Below, in pieces: positions 25,357 through 33,746 of a stretch of 64,000 bases of DNA (position 1 is its first letter; every line of letters starts with the position of its first letter). Where the stretch lies: positions 1 to 64,000 of the forward strand of contig VWVT01000013.1 in NCBI GenBank assembly GCA_008638415.1. The letters are read 5' to 3'. Under the pieces are notes generated by a model. It had not been told where the DNA came from. It did no database searches and was given only the letters and a program-made list of their open reading frames with translations. Both the position numbers and the translations under genes were made by a program. Origin of the DNA: Nocardiopsis sinuspersici. GTDB taxonomy: Bacteria; Actinomycetota; Actinomycetes; Streptosporangiales; Streptosporangiaceae.

Positions 25357-26967
25357 ATGTCAGTACATGCGTCCGGCCGGAAACGGCACGGTCCCCGCCC
25401 CGGACAACAGGCCCTGGTCGCGCTCCTCCTCGTGACCGCGCTGGTGGCCCCCGCCTGGTCGTGGGTGGTGATCTCCGCCCCCGCCGACGCGCGCCAGAGC
25501 GTGGCCCTCGCCGTCGGGACGGCCGGGATCGCCCTGTGCGCGGCCGTGGTCGTCGCCGCCCACCAGGCCGCGGCCGCCCGCGCCGCCCGCGACCACGGCA
25601 CCCGGGCCGACGCCACCGCCGAGACGCTCGAACGCGAGGCGGACCACCTGGTCGAACAGGTCCTGCCCGCCCTCGCCGAGGGCGTCCGCGAGGGCCGCTC
25701 CGCGCGTGAGGTCCTCGCCCGCCATCCGCAGCCCGGCCACGCCGCGCTGCACCGGCTCGCCCACGCCGTCGGAACCGAACTCGACGCCGTCGAGGCCCGT
25801 GCCGCCCACGACCGGGCCCGCCGCTCCGTCCTGGAGGAGCAGATCGCCGACCTGGACCGCACCGGACTGCCGCTCATGGTCACCCGCGTCCGCGAGGACC
25901 GCATCGGCGCCGCCGAGGCCCTCCAGGACGAACTGCCGACCGTCGACGACGCACTCGCACGGCTGCGCCGGCACGTCCTGGAGGAGTTGCTGGCGGCCGC
26001 GCGCCGCTCCGCCTCGGCCATGGAGGCCGCCTCCGCCTCCGGCGCCCGTATCCAGGCCCACCTGACCACCCTGCTGGCCAGGCTCCGCGAGCTCCAGGAC
26101 CGCTACGGCGACGCCCCCGGCATCTTCGGCGACCTGCTCGACCTCGACCACGGGGTGTCGCGCACCGGCCGCCTCACCGACGGCTTCGTCGTCCTGGCCG
26201 GGGGCCGCTCGGGCCGGCGCTGGACCCGCCCCATCGTCATGGAGAGCATCCTGCGCGGCGCCATGGGCCGGATCAGCGCCTACCGCCGCGTGCGCCTGCA
26301 CAACGTCAGCACCGCCGCCATCGCCGGATACGCCGCCGAGGGCGTCATGCAGGCCCTGGCCGAGCTCATGGACAACGCCGCCAACTTCTCCGCGTACGGC
26401 ACCGAGGTCCACGTCTACGTCCAGGAGGAGGACACCGGCCTGACCGTCATCGTGGAGGACGGCGGTCTGGGCATGCGCATGCGCGAGCGCAGGCTGGCCG
26501 AGAGCCTGGTCACCCACCCGCGCGACCTGTCCACCCTGCGCGGAACCCGCATGGGCCTGGCGGTCGTGGGCCGCCTCGCCGACAAGTACGGGCTCAGCGT
26601 CAGCTTCCGGCCCTCGGCACGCGGCGGTATCGGCGTCGTCGTCCTCGTCCCGCCCCACCTGGTCACCGACTCCCGGCCCGTGCTCGACGGGCCGGGCTCC
26701 GCCCGCGACACCGGGCGGCGCTCCCTCCCCGCCGAGGACGCCGCCCACGACCGTGTCCTGGCCGCCGCCCCGGCCGCGTCCTCGCGCCGCGCCTCCGGGC
26801 TGCCCCAGCGGCGGCGCGGCCAGACCCTGGCGGCGGCGCTGCGGGAGGAACCGCGCCAGCTCTCCCAGCAGCCGGCGCACATACCCGGAACCGGCGACCC
26901 CGGCACCAGGTTCGCGGCCTTCCGCGACGCGGGCGGCACCGGTGACGCCCCGCACGGGACGCGGTGA
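25357..26967 (+). CDS. cvnA: Conservon sensor kinase-like protein CvnA
   Basis: A 536-aa membrane protein with two N-terminal helices, a long helical middle and a GHKL ATPase domain (GVMQALAELMDNAANFSAYG as N box, VIVEDGGLGM as G1, TRMGLAVVGRLADKYGL as G2). The normal phosphoacceptor His box is not evident, as in other CvnA proteins. In Streptomyces, conservon products form a membrane complex in which CvnA, the roadblock protein CvnB, DUF742 CvnC and GTPase CvnD work like a G-protein switch. First gene of the five-gene operon; the tail is low-complexity and Arg/Pro-rich. Confidence 0.92.
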   Translation: MSVHASGRKRHGPRPGQQALVALLLVTALVAPAWSWVVISAPADARQSVALAVGTAGIALCAAVVVAAHQAAAARAARDHGTRADATAETLEREADHLVEQVLPALAEGVREGRSAREVLARHPQPGHAALHRLAHAVGTELDAVEARAAHDRARRSVLEEQIADLDRTGLPLMVTRVREDRIGAAEALQDELPTVDDALARLRRHVLEELLAAARRSASAMEAASASGARIQAHLTTLLARLRELQDRYGDAPGIFGDLLDLDHGVSRTGRLTDGFVVLAGGRSGRRWTRPIVMESILRGAMGRISAYRRVRLHNVSTAAIAGYAAEGVMQALAELMDNAANFSAYGTEVHVYVQEEDTGLTVIVEDGGLGMRMRERRLAESLVTHPRDLSTLRGTRMGLAVVGRLADKYGLSVSFRPSARGGIGVVVLVPPHLVTDSRPVLDGPGSARDTGRRSLPAEDAAHDRVLAAAPAASSRRASGLPQRRRGQTLAAALREEPRQLSQQPAHIPGTGDPGTRFAAFRDAGGTGDAPHGTR

Positions 26968-27058
26968 CACCCACTCCACCGCTCCGGCCGCACCGGACCC
27001 ACCGGTCGCCCGGCACGACGAAGAGCCCAGACAAGCCGAAGGGAAGAGCGAAGGCCCG

Positions 27059-27559
27059 ATGGAGACCATGGACACCAGTCTCGACTGGCTTCTGGAGAAC
27101 CTGCGCCACAGGACACCGGGCATCCGCCACGTCCTCGTCCTGTCCAGGGACGGACTCAAGATGTGCCACACCAGAGAACTGCACGTGGACCGCGCAGACC
27201 AGCTCGCCGCGATCTCCGCGGGCATCCAGAGCCTGTCCCTGAGCGCCTCCGCCGAGTTCGGGGACGGCGGCGGGGCGGGCCAGGCCATGGCCGAGTTCGG
27301 CGGCGGGGTCCTGCTCATCGTCGGCGCGGGCGAGGGCGCCCACCTGGCGGTCGTCACCACCCAGGAGGCCGACGTCGGCGTGGTCGGCCACAACATGAAC
27401 GAGCTCGTCGAGCAGATCGGCGGCTTCCTGACGGCGGCGCCGCGCCGGACCGCCCGGACCGACTGGATCGGGGAGGGCGACCGGATCGGCATGACCGGGG
27501 AGACCGGCCGGGGCGGTCGGACCGAGTGGGCCGGAACGGGCGCCGAACAGACGCGATGA
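27059..27559 (+). CDS. cvnB: Roadblock/LC7 protein CvnB
   Basis: A 166-aa roadblock/LC7-domain protein: LDWLLENLRHRTPGIRHVLVLSRDGL, LAAISAGIQSLS and GGGVLLIVGAGEGAHLAVVT are the domain's strands and helices. These proteins bind the conservon GTPase and act as regulator or scaffold. The ATG at 27059 follows GAAGG. The C-terminal 40 residues are a Gly/Arg-rich tail. The stop overlaps the next gene's start by 4 bp (ATGA). Confidence 0.92.
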   Translation: METMDTSLDWLLENLRHRTPGIRHVLVLSRDGLKMCHTRELHVDRADQLAAISAGIQSLSLSASAEFGDGGGAGQAMAEFGGGVLLIVGAGEGAHLAVVTTQEADVGVVGHNMNELVEQIGGFLTAAPRRTARTDWIGEGDRIGMTGETGRGGRTEWAGTGAEQTR

Positions 27560-27915
27560 ACCACGGACCTCTCCAGCGGGAGTCCCCGGACCGCCTGTAC
27601 ACCGTGACCGGCGGACGCGGCGACGCCGACGCCGACGCGCTCGACTCGGTCACCCTCATCGTCTCCGAGTGCGAGCCCGTGCCCGGAATGCAGTCCGAGC
27701 ACGCCGCGATCCTGCGGATGTGCGTGTTCCCGACCGCCGTGGTGGAGGTCTCCGCGGAACTCGGGCTGCCCGTCAGCGTCGTGCGGATCCTGCTGCTCGA
27801 CCTGCTGGACACGGGGCGGGTGGCGGCCCGCCACCCCGCCTCCTCGGCCCAGCGTGCCGAGGGACACGACCCCGAGACCCTGAAGCAGGTGCTCCTTGCC
27901 CTCCAACGCCTCTGA
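27556..27915 (+). CDS. cvnC: DUF742 protein CvnC
   Basis: A 119-aa DUF742 protein with the family's RLYTVTGGR start and a winged-helix-like core (HAAILRMCVFPTAVVEVSAELGLPVSVVRILLLDLLDTGRVAARHP, shown by its pieces). It is part of the conservon signalling unit. The ATG overlaps the cvnB stop; its own end overlaps the cvnD start by 20 bp, so all four genes are translationally coupled. Confidence 0.92.
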   Translation: MNHGPLQRESPDRLYTVTGGRGDADADALDSVTLIVSECEPVPGMQSEHAAILRMCVFPTAVVEVSAELGLPVSVVRILLLDLLDTGRVAARHPASSAQRAEGHDPETLKQVLLALQRL

Positions 27916-28567
27916 ACAGCGGGCCGCGCCGGTGCTCCGGGCCCCGCTCGCCACAACGGCCGACAACGCCCTCAAGATCGTCGTCGTCGGCGGCTTCGGC
28001 GTCGGCAAGACCACCCTGGTCGGCTCCGTCAGCGAGATGCGCCCGCTGAGCACCGAGGAGGTCATGACCCAGGCCGGCGAGGGCGTCGACGACGTCAGCG
28101 CGGTCCGCGACAAGCGCACCACCACCGCGGCCTTCGACTTCGGGCGCATCACCATCGACGAGCGGCGCGTGCTCTACCTCTTCGGCGCCCCGGGCCAGAA
28201 GCGGTTCTGGTTCCTGTGGAACCAACTGTTCACGGGCAGCCTCGGCGCGGTCGTCCTCGTGGACACCGACCGGGTCCGGGACTCCTGGTACGCCATCGAC
28301 CGGCTCGAACACCACCGCACGCCCTTCGTCGTCGCGGTGAACCGCTTCGGCCCCGGCCCCGGTCCCGGCCTCGCCGAGGTGCGCCGAGCCCTCGACGTCT
28401 CCGACCGGGTCCCCCTGGTGGACTGCGACGCGCGCAGCCGCGAGTCCAGCCGCGACGTCCTGGTCACCCTCGTCCAGCACGTGTCCGGACCCGTACGCGG
28501 GTCCGCGGCCGTGCCCGCGTCCACCTCCGTGCCCACGTCCGCATCCACTCCCGAGGACACGCAGTGA
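27896..28567 (+). CDS. cvnD: Conservon small GTPase CvnD
   Basis: A 223-aa GTP-binding protein. The P-loop is GGFGVGKTT (residues 32-40); the switch II region reads FGAPGQKRFWFLW rather than DTAGQ; the specificity motif reads VNRF instead of NKxD, both usual in conservon GTPases. The TTG at 27896 lies inside cvnC; GTG 27932 is a fallback start. The C-terminal tail is Ser/Thr/Pro-rich. It is the switch component working with CvnA-C. It overlaps cvnE by 4 bp. Confidence 0.9.
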   Translation: MPSNASEQRAAPVLRAPLATTADNALKIVVVGGFGVGKTTLVGSVSEMRPLSTEEVMTQAGEGVDDVSAVRDKRTTTAAFDFGRITIDERRVLYLFGAPGQKRFWFLWNQLFTGSLGAVVLVDTDRVRDSWYAIDRLEHHRTPFVVAVNRFGPGPGPGLAEVRRALDVSDRVPLVDCDARSRESSRDVLVTLVQHVSGPVRGSAAVPASTSVPTSASTPEDTQ

Positions 28568-29826
28568 ACGACACCCCGGGCCTGACGGAGGCCGCCGCCC
28601 CGCCCAGCAGCGGTCCGCCGTCCCCCGACCACGCCGAGGCCGTCCGCTTCTACGGCCCCGACATCGCCCGCGATCCCGCCGGGCTCTACGAGGAGCTGCG
28701 CAGGCGCTTCGGCCCGGTCGCGCCCATCCTGCTGGACGGGGACGTCCCCGCCTGGTTCGTGCTGGGATACCGGGAGCTGCACCACGTCACCAGCAGGCCC
28801 GAGTGGTTCGCCCGGGACTGCCGCCGCTGGAACCAGTGGGACGACATCCCCGAGGACTGGCCGCTCCTGCCCTACGTGATGTGGACCCCCTCGGTCATGT
28901 TCGCCGAGGGGGCCGACCACCAGCGCCGCGCCGGGGCGATCGGCGACGCCCTGGACGCCACCGACCGCATCGACCTCAAGGCCCTGTGCCAGCAGGTCGC
29001 CGACGGGCTCATCGACACCTTCTCGGCCGAGGGCGAGGCCGACCTGGTCGGCCAGTACGCGCACCACATCCCCGCCGGGGTGGTCGCCCGCCTGTACGGC
29101 ATACCGGAGGGGGAGGTCCCGGCCATGGTGCGCGACATCCTCCTGTCGCTCGACGTCACCGCCGACGCGGGCGGGGCCCACCAGCGGCTCCACACCCGCA
29201 TGGGGAACCTGGTCGCCGACCGCCGCCGCGCGCCCCGCGACGACGTGCCCTCCCGGCTCCTGCTGCACCCGGCGGGCCTGAGCGACGCCGAGGCGGTCAT
29301 CGACCTCCTCGTCATCCTCGCCGCGGCCCAGGCGCCCACCGGCAACTGGATCGGCAACACCCTGCGGCTGATGCTGGTCGACGACCAGTTCTCGCTCACC
29401 CTGCAGGGGGGACGCAGCAGCTCCGGCGAGGCCCTCAACGAGGTCCTGTGGAAGAACACCCCCACCCAGAACTTCATCGGCCGGTGGGCCGCGCAGACCT
29501 GCGAGCTGGGCGGGCGCCGTATCCGCCGCGGAGACCTGCTCGTCCTGGGCCTGTCCGCGGCCAACTCCGACCCCCGCCTGCACGCCGGGCTCCCCGACAT
29601 CTACGCCGGCAACCGCGCGCAGATGTCTTTCGGGCACGGCGAGCACGGGTGTCCCTTCCCCGCTCCGGAGTTGGCGACGACGATCGCCCGCACGGCGGTG
29701 GAGAGCCTGCTGGACCGGTTGCCGGACGTGCGGATGGCGGTTCCGCCGGACCGGCTGGAGTGGCGGCCGTCGGTGTGGATGCGCGGGCTGTTCGAACTCC
29801 CGGTGCGGTTCACGCCGGGGAGGTAG
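28564..29826 (+). CDS. cvnE: Conservon P450 CvnE, CYP157-like, without ExxR
   Basis: A 420-aa cytochrome P450-fold protein. The heme-binding loop FGHGEHGCPF gives the thiolate Cys363. The K-helix ExxR, otherwise nearly universal, reads E293-V-L-W296 (NEVLWKN), and the I-helix AGxxT reads AQAPTGN. Loss of ExxR is a known trait of the CYP157 family encoded in conservons. The GTG start overlaps the cvnD stop (GTGA). The substrate is unknown; the role may be sensing or redox coupling to the GTPase switch rather than ordinary oxygenation, which is inference. A 14-bp stem hairpin ends the operon. Confidence 0.88.
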   Translation: MNDTPGLTEAAAPPSSGPPSPDHAEAVRFYGPDIARDPAGLYEELRRRFGPVAPILLDGDVPAWFVLGYRELHHVTSRPEWFARDCRRWNQWDDIPEDWPLLPYVMWTPSVMFAEGADHQRRAGAIGDALDATDRIDLKALCQQVADGLIDTFSAEGEADLVGQYAHHIPAGVVARLYGIPEGEVPAMVRDILLSLDVTADAGGAHQRLHTRMGNLVADRRRAPRDDVPSRLLLHPAGLSDAEAVIDLLVILAAAQAPTGNWIGNTLRLMLVDDQFSLTLQGGRSSSGEALNEVLWKNTPTQNFIGRWAAQTCELGGRRIRRGDLLVLGLSAANSDPRLHAGLPDIYAGNRAQMSFGHGEHGCPFPAPELATTIARTAVESLLDRLPDVRMAVPPDRLEWRPSVWMRGLFELPVRFTPGR

Positions 29827-29856
29827 CGCACCGAGGAGGCGGCGGGACGGAGGATG

Positions 29857-29892
29857 GCGCGGCGGGAGGAGGTGTCCGTCCTCCCGCCGCGC
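29857..29892. terminator. Bidirectional terminator after the conservon
   Basis: A perfect 14-bp stem (GCGCGGCGGGAGGA / TCCTCCCGCCGCGC) with an 8-nt loop lies in the 117-bp gap between the convergent cvnE and P450 genes. Confidence 0.82.
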
Positions 29893-29943
29893 ACCGCGGC
29901 CCCGGTGGCTCGGCGGCTCGGCGCGGCCGGGTCCGGCGGTCTC

Positions 29944-31164
29944 TCAGCCGGTGGTCGGGGTGAAGCGCAGCGGCAGCTCCCGCAGCCCCCGGGTGAAGGC
30001 GCCGGCCTCCTCCAGGGTCGCGCCCTCGGCCAGGCGGACGTCGGGCATGGCGTCCAACAGGTGGTCGGTCGCCACCCGGACCTCGGCCTCGGCCAGGAGG
30101 GCGCCCACGCAGAAGTGCCGCCCCAGGGCGAAGGCCAGGTGCTCGGCCGCGGCGGTGAACGAGGTGGCCTCCCGCAGCTCGGGGCGCAGGACGTCGAAGG
30201 TGTCGGGGTCGGTGAAGTGGTCGCCGTCGCGGTTGGCGGAGCCGATCAGGCAGATGAGGGTCGCGCCGGCGGGCACGGTCCCGCCGCCCAGTTCCACGTC
30301 GTGCCGGGGCTGGCGCATGATCATCTGCACGGGCGGGGTGTGGCGCAGGGTCTCGGCGAACGCGCGCGGGATCAGGCTCCGGTCCTCCCGGACCCGGGCC
30401 AGCTGCTCGGGGTGGGAAACCAGGTTCGCGAACATGCTCGCCACGGCCTTGTCGGTGGTCTCCCCGCCCGCGGCCAGCAGCAGGCTGCAGAAGGCCTTCA
30501 CGTCCTCGTCGCTCATCCGGGTGCCCTCGACCTCGGCGGTGCACAGGGTGGACAGCAGGTCCTCGCCGGGGTTCTCCCTGCGCTCGCGGATCACCGGCAG
30601 CAGGTGGGCGGCGAGCTCCTCGCGTGTGCGCAGCCCCTCCTCCGCGACCTCGGAGTCCTGGGAGAGGTTGCCCAGGAAGGCGATGATCGACGTGTACCAC
30701 CGGTGGAACCGGTCGTGGTCGGACCTGTCCAGGCCGAGCATGTCCACGATGACGTTGATCGGGAACCGCGTGGCGAACTGCGAGACCAGGTCCACCTCGC
30801 CCGCGTGGCGGAAGGCGTCGACCAGCTCACGGCTGTTGCGCTCGATGACGGGCAGGAATCGCTCCCGCAGTTCCGTGCCGCGAAAGGCCGGGGCGACCAG
30901 GGCCCGCCGCACCGCGTGCTCGCGCCCGTCCATCTGCAGGATGGTGCGCCCGTGGACCGGCTCCAGTTGCCAGTCGTAGTTGCGGGTGGTGAAGACCGGG
31001 TCCTTGAAGGCCCGTCTGACGTCCTCGTAGCGGGAGACGACATAGCTCTGTGTGGCCTCGTGCCAGAAGAGGGGAGCGTGTTCGCGCATGAGGCGGTAGG
31101 CGGGATATGGATCTGCGAGGAACTCCTGGGAAAGGATGTCCGGGACCTCGGGAGCCACGGTCAT
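29944..31164 (-). CDS. Cytochrome P450 monooxygenase
   Basis: A 406-aa soluble bacterial P450 with all standard motifs: I-helix LLLAAGGETT, K-helix ExxR as ETLR, and heme loop FALGRHFCVG. It therefore looks catalytically normal, unlike the P450 next door. The ATG at 31164 follows GAAGGAGACGG. No ferredoxin or ferredoxin reductase gene is nearby. An NTF2-like gene lies 152 bp upstream on the same strand, and the intervening DNA is AT-rich and may carry its own promoter. The substrate cannot be predicted from sequence. Confidence 0.92.
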   Translation of the reverse strand: MTVAPEVPDILSQEFLADPYPAYRLMREHAPLFWHEATQSYVVSRYEDVRRAFKDPVFTTRNYDWQLEPVHGRTILQMDGREHAVRRALVAPAFRGTELRERFLPVIERNSRELVDAFRHAGEVDLVSQFATRFPINVIVDMLGLDRSDHDRFHRWYTSIIAFLGNLSQDSEVAEEGLRTREELAAHLLPVIRERRENPGEDLLSTLCTAEVEGTRMSDEDVKAFCSLLLAAGGETTDKAVASMFANLVSHPEQLARVREDRSLIPRAFAETLRHTPPVQMIMRQPRHDVELGGGTVPAGATLICLIGSANRDGDHFTDPDTFDVLRPELREATSFTAAAEHLAFALGRHFCVGALLAEAEVRVATDHLLDAMPDVRLAEGATLEEAGAFTRGLRELPLRFTPTTG

Positions 31165-31316
31165 GTCCGTCTCCTTCGCCGGTGGGGGGAGGCGCGCGTC
31201 TCCACAGTAGGTTTCACCCCCGAGCGGGTCCAGGGAAAAGGGTCCTTTCCTGTCTTTTGGTGCCGAAGGGAATAATGACCGGAATTCCTTTTATGGGAGA
31301 TATGTCAGTTGACGGA

Positions 31317-31745
31317 TCAGGCTCCGGCGGTCCGCTCCGACTCCTCCCGGGCCTCGCGGGCGATCCGGTCGAACTGGGCTCCCATGGCCTCGGCCAGGGC
31401 GTTCGCGGCGGACAGGGGGCGGACCATGACGACGAGGTCGTCGATGAGGCCGTCGTCGTCGGTGTGCAGGAGGTCGCAGCCGTTGATCCGCCTGTCCCCG
31501 ACCCTCGCCTCGAACACGAGGACGTGGTCGCGCCCGTCGGCGCCGGCGATCTCACGCACGTAGCGGAAGTCCTCGAAGACGCGGGAGACGCCGCGCACGA
31601 TCGCCGCCGTGATCGGCCTCCCCTCGTAGGGCTGGAAGGCGACGGGGCTGGTGAAGACGACGTCGTCGGCGAGCAGGGCGTGGACGGCGTCGTGGTCGTC
31701 CGCCTCGACGGCGGCGCGGAAGGGATGGGTCACGGCACTCTCCAT
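31317..31745 (-). CDS. NTF2-like (SnoaL-like) protein
   Basis: A 142-aa cone-fold protein: HPFRAAVEADDHDAVHALLADDVVFTSPV at the N-terminus, YEGRPITAAIVRGV in the middle and DRRINGCDLLHTDDDGLIDDLVVMVRP near the end match SnoaL-like/nuclear transport factor 2 proteins, some of which are isomerases or hydrolases and others only bind ligands. The ATG at 31745 lacks a good Shine-Dalgarno. The gene is divergent from a PadR regulator, with two matching sites between them, so PadR repression is likely. The P450 downstream could be part of the same unit. Confidence 0.82.
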   Translation of the reverse strand: MESAVTHPFRAAVEADDHDAVHALLADDVVFTSPVAFQPYEGRPITAAIVRGVSRVFEDFRYVREIAGADGRDHVLVFEARVGDRRINGCDLLHTDDDGLIDDLVVMVRPLSAANALAEAMGAQFDRIAREAREESERTAGA

Positions 31746-31755
31746 GATCAATTCG

Positions 31756-31839
31756 TTGATTAGGTGTGTTGGAGAGTAACAACGGCCGACCGCGGGTGTC
31801 CAGGGCAACAACGAGTTGTCTAGGTGCGTCGTTGCCTAG
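31756..31839. promoter_or_regulatory. Candidate PadR operator pair
   Basis: TTGATTAGGTGTGT (31756-31769) and TTGTCTAGGTGCGT (31816-31829) match at 11 of 14 positions, one next to each divergent gene. The second is flanked by ACAACGAGTTGT (31808-31819) and lies inside CTAGG-10 nt-CCTAG (31820-31839). TATGCT at 31847-31852 is the likely PadR -10 box, 6 bp from its ATG. Confidence 0.65.
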
Positions 31840-31858
31840 TGGCGGTTATGCTGCCGGC

Positions 31859-32425
31859 ATGGCACTGCGCAACGCCGTGATGGCCGCCCTTCTGGACGGC
31901 CCGGCCTCCGGATACGACCTGGCGAAGAACTTCGACGCCTCCGTGGCCAACTTCTGGGCGGCCACCCCCCAACAGCTCTACCGCGAACTCGACCGCATGG
32001 AGGCCGACGGGCTGGTCGAGGCCACCGTCGTCGAACAGGAGCGGCGTCCCAACAAGCGGGTCTTCTCGCTCACCGACGAGGGACGCCGCGTCCTGCGCGA
32101 GTTCATCGCCGAACCGCCCCGCCCGGCCGCCGTACGCGACGAGCTCCTCGTCCAGTTGCAGGCCGCCGACGCCGGGGACCCCGAGGCGGTACGGGCCTCC
32201 GTCGCCGAGAGGATCGAGTGGGCGCGCGGCAAGCTGGCCCGTTACGAACGCCTGCGGGAGCGCCTGCTCGACGGCCGCACCGAGGAGGAGCACCTGGCCC
32301 GCGCCGAGCGGATCGGCCCCTACCTCACCCTCATGGGCGGCCTGGCGCTCGAACGCGAGAACGTGCGCTGGGGCGAGCGGGTCCTGGACGCCCTGGACCG
32401 CCGCGCCGCCGTCCGCCGGGCCTGA
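31859..32425 (+). CDS. PadR-family regulator
   Basis: A 188-aa regulator with the PadR winged helix (MALRNAVMAALLDGPASGYDLAKNFDAS, FWAATPQQLYRELDRMEADGLVEA, RRPNKRVFSLTDEGRRVL) and the C-terminal helical dimerisation part (Vir_act_alpha_C type). The ATG at 31859 has a TATGCT box 6 bp upstream and no Shine-Dalgarno, so a leaderless mRNA is likely. It is divergent from the NTF2-like gene, which it probably represses until a phenolic or other small ligand binds. Confidence 0.9.
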   Translation: MALRNAVMAALLDGPASGYDLAKNFDASVANFWAATPQQLYRELDRMEADGLVEATVVEQERRPNKRVFSLTDEGRRVLREFIAEPPRPAAVRDELLVQLQAADAGDPEAVRASVAERIEWARGKLARYERLRERLLDGRTEEEHLARAERIGPYLTLMGGLALERENVRWGERVLDALDRRAAVRRA

Positions 32426-32514
32426 GCGCTCCCGCCCGCCCGGAGACGACGGCGCCCGGCCCGCTCGGAGCCCGGCCCCCCGTCCCCGTCCCCCGGCAGG
32501 CGCCACGCCGCCGT

Positions 32515-33471
32515 TCACGCGAAGGCGTCCTCCCCGGTCAACTCGGCGGAGAACGCCCACAGGCGCTCGGCCTGGACGGGGTCGACCGCGTGGTCGCGCA
32601 CGCCGGCCCGGTCGGGGTCGGTCCCGGCGGGCACGGCGACGTCGCAGTCCTCGCAGTACACACCGCCCACCCCGTCCAGCTCCGGGGAGGCGGCCGCCCA
32701 CACCTGGGTGGCCGCGCCCTGCTCCGGCGTCTTGAACGCCGGGTCGGCCAACGCGCCGTTCTCGTCGATCCAGCCCCGGTCGACCATCTCCTCCCGCGTC
32801 ATGTGCCGCTGCAACGGGGTGAGGATCGCCCCCGGGTGCAGGGAGAACGCCCGCACGCCGAAGGCCGCGCCGAGCCGGTCCAGGTGCACCGCCAGCAGCG
32901 CGTTGGCGGTCTTGGACTGCCCGTAGGCCAGCCACCGGTCGTAGCCCCGGTCGAACCACGGGTCCTCCCACCGGATCGGCGAGGCCTGGTGCCCGGCGGA
33001 GGACACCGACACCACCCGCGCCCCGCCGTCGGCCAGGGCGGGCCACAGCCGGTTGACCAGGGTGAAGTGCCCCAGGTGGTTGGTGGCGAACTGGTACTCC
33101 CAGCCGGGCCCGGCCGTGGCCCGCGGACAGGCCATCACCCCGGCGCCGTTGACGAGGACGTCGATCGCGCGCCCCGTCTTCAGGAAGCGGGCGGCGAACC
33201 CGCGCACGTCGTCCTGGTCTGACAGGTCCAGCCCGTCGACCTCCACCCCCTCGATGCCCTCCAGGGCCTCGGCGGCCGCCTCGGGGCGTCGCGCGGGGAC
33301 GACGACCCGGGCGCCCGCCCCCGCGAGGGCCCGGGTGGTCTCCAGTCCGATCCCCGAGTACCCGCCGGTGACGACCGCCAGGCGCCCGGTCAGGTCGACG
33401 CCCTCCAGGACCTCGCGCGCGGTGCTGCGCCCGCCGAAGCCCGAACCGATTCTTTGCTGTGGTGTGCCCAT
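32515..33471 (-). CDS. Short-chain dehydrogenase/reductase
   Basis: A 318-aa NAD(P)-dependent oxidoreductase. The cofactor motif is TGGYSGIGLETTRAL, NGAG follows strand 4, and the active site has Ser (VVSVSSAGHQ) and YGQSK (Tyr-x-x-x-Lys). The size and the C-terminal extension match the retinol dehydrogenase-like SDR subgroup. The ATG at 33471 is almost at the transcription start of a MerR-type promoter, so the mRNA is probably leaderless and the gene is expected to be switched on by a MerR-family activator. No MerR gene is in the window. Confidence 0.9.
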   Translation of the reverse strand: MGTPQQRIGSGFGGRSTAREVLEGVDLTGRLAVVTGGYSGIGLETTRALAGAGARVVVPARRPEAAAEALEGIEGVEVDGLDLSDQDDVRGFAARFLKTGRAIDVLVNGAGVMACPRATAGPGWEYQFATNHLGHFTLVNRLWPALADGGARVVSVSSAGHQASPIRWEDPWFDRGYDRWLAYGQSKTANALLAVHLDRLGAAFGVRAFSLHPGAILTPLQRHMTREEMVDRGWIDENGALADPAFKTPEQGAATQVWAAASPELDGVGGVYCEDCDVAVPAGTDPDRAGVRDHAVDPVQAERLWAFSAELTGEDAFA

Positions 33472-33478
33472 GCCCGGA

Positions 33479-33509
33479 ACCCTAGGAACTGGAGCGCGCT
33501 CCAGGTCAA
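33479..33509 (-). promoter_or_regulatory. MerR-type promoter with 19-bp spacer
   Basis: Read on the minus strand: -35 TTGACC, a 19-bp spacer and -10 TAGGGT. A perfect 16-bp dyad, CTGGAGCGCGCTCCAG (33489-33504), lies between the two boxes. The overlong spacer plus central dyad is the hallmark of promoters that MerR-family activators untwist. The start codon lies 7 bp past the -10 box. Confidence 0.85.
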
Positions 33510-33746
33510 GCTCTCGGCCGGTTCCGGACCGGGCTCCGGGCCGGGCGGCGCACACGGAGGGGGAACGGCCGGCACGTCGGCGCCCCGGGCCCGTGCCCTC
33601 CCGGGCCTCCTCCGGCCGACCCGCCGGTGCACCCACCGCCTTCGCGGCCGTGTCACCGCCACACCGCGGGGGCGTTCCGAAAGCCCGGCCACCACTGGGA
33701 TAGCGTGATCGCGACCACCCCCTCAGCACCGAGGAGCGAGCGCGCG

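Noticed and set aside
25100..25435. Possible small gene before cvnA
   Set aside because: No ribosome site, irregular codon use and overlap with cvnA; the region looks regulatory.
25360..28155. A 931-codon minus-strand frame opposite the conservon
   Set aside because: The conservon genes on the plus strand have clear domains and overlaps; the antisense frame mirrors their GC-rich third positions.
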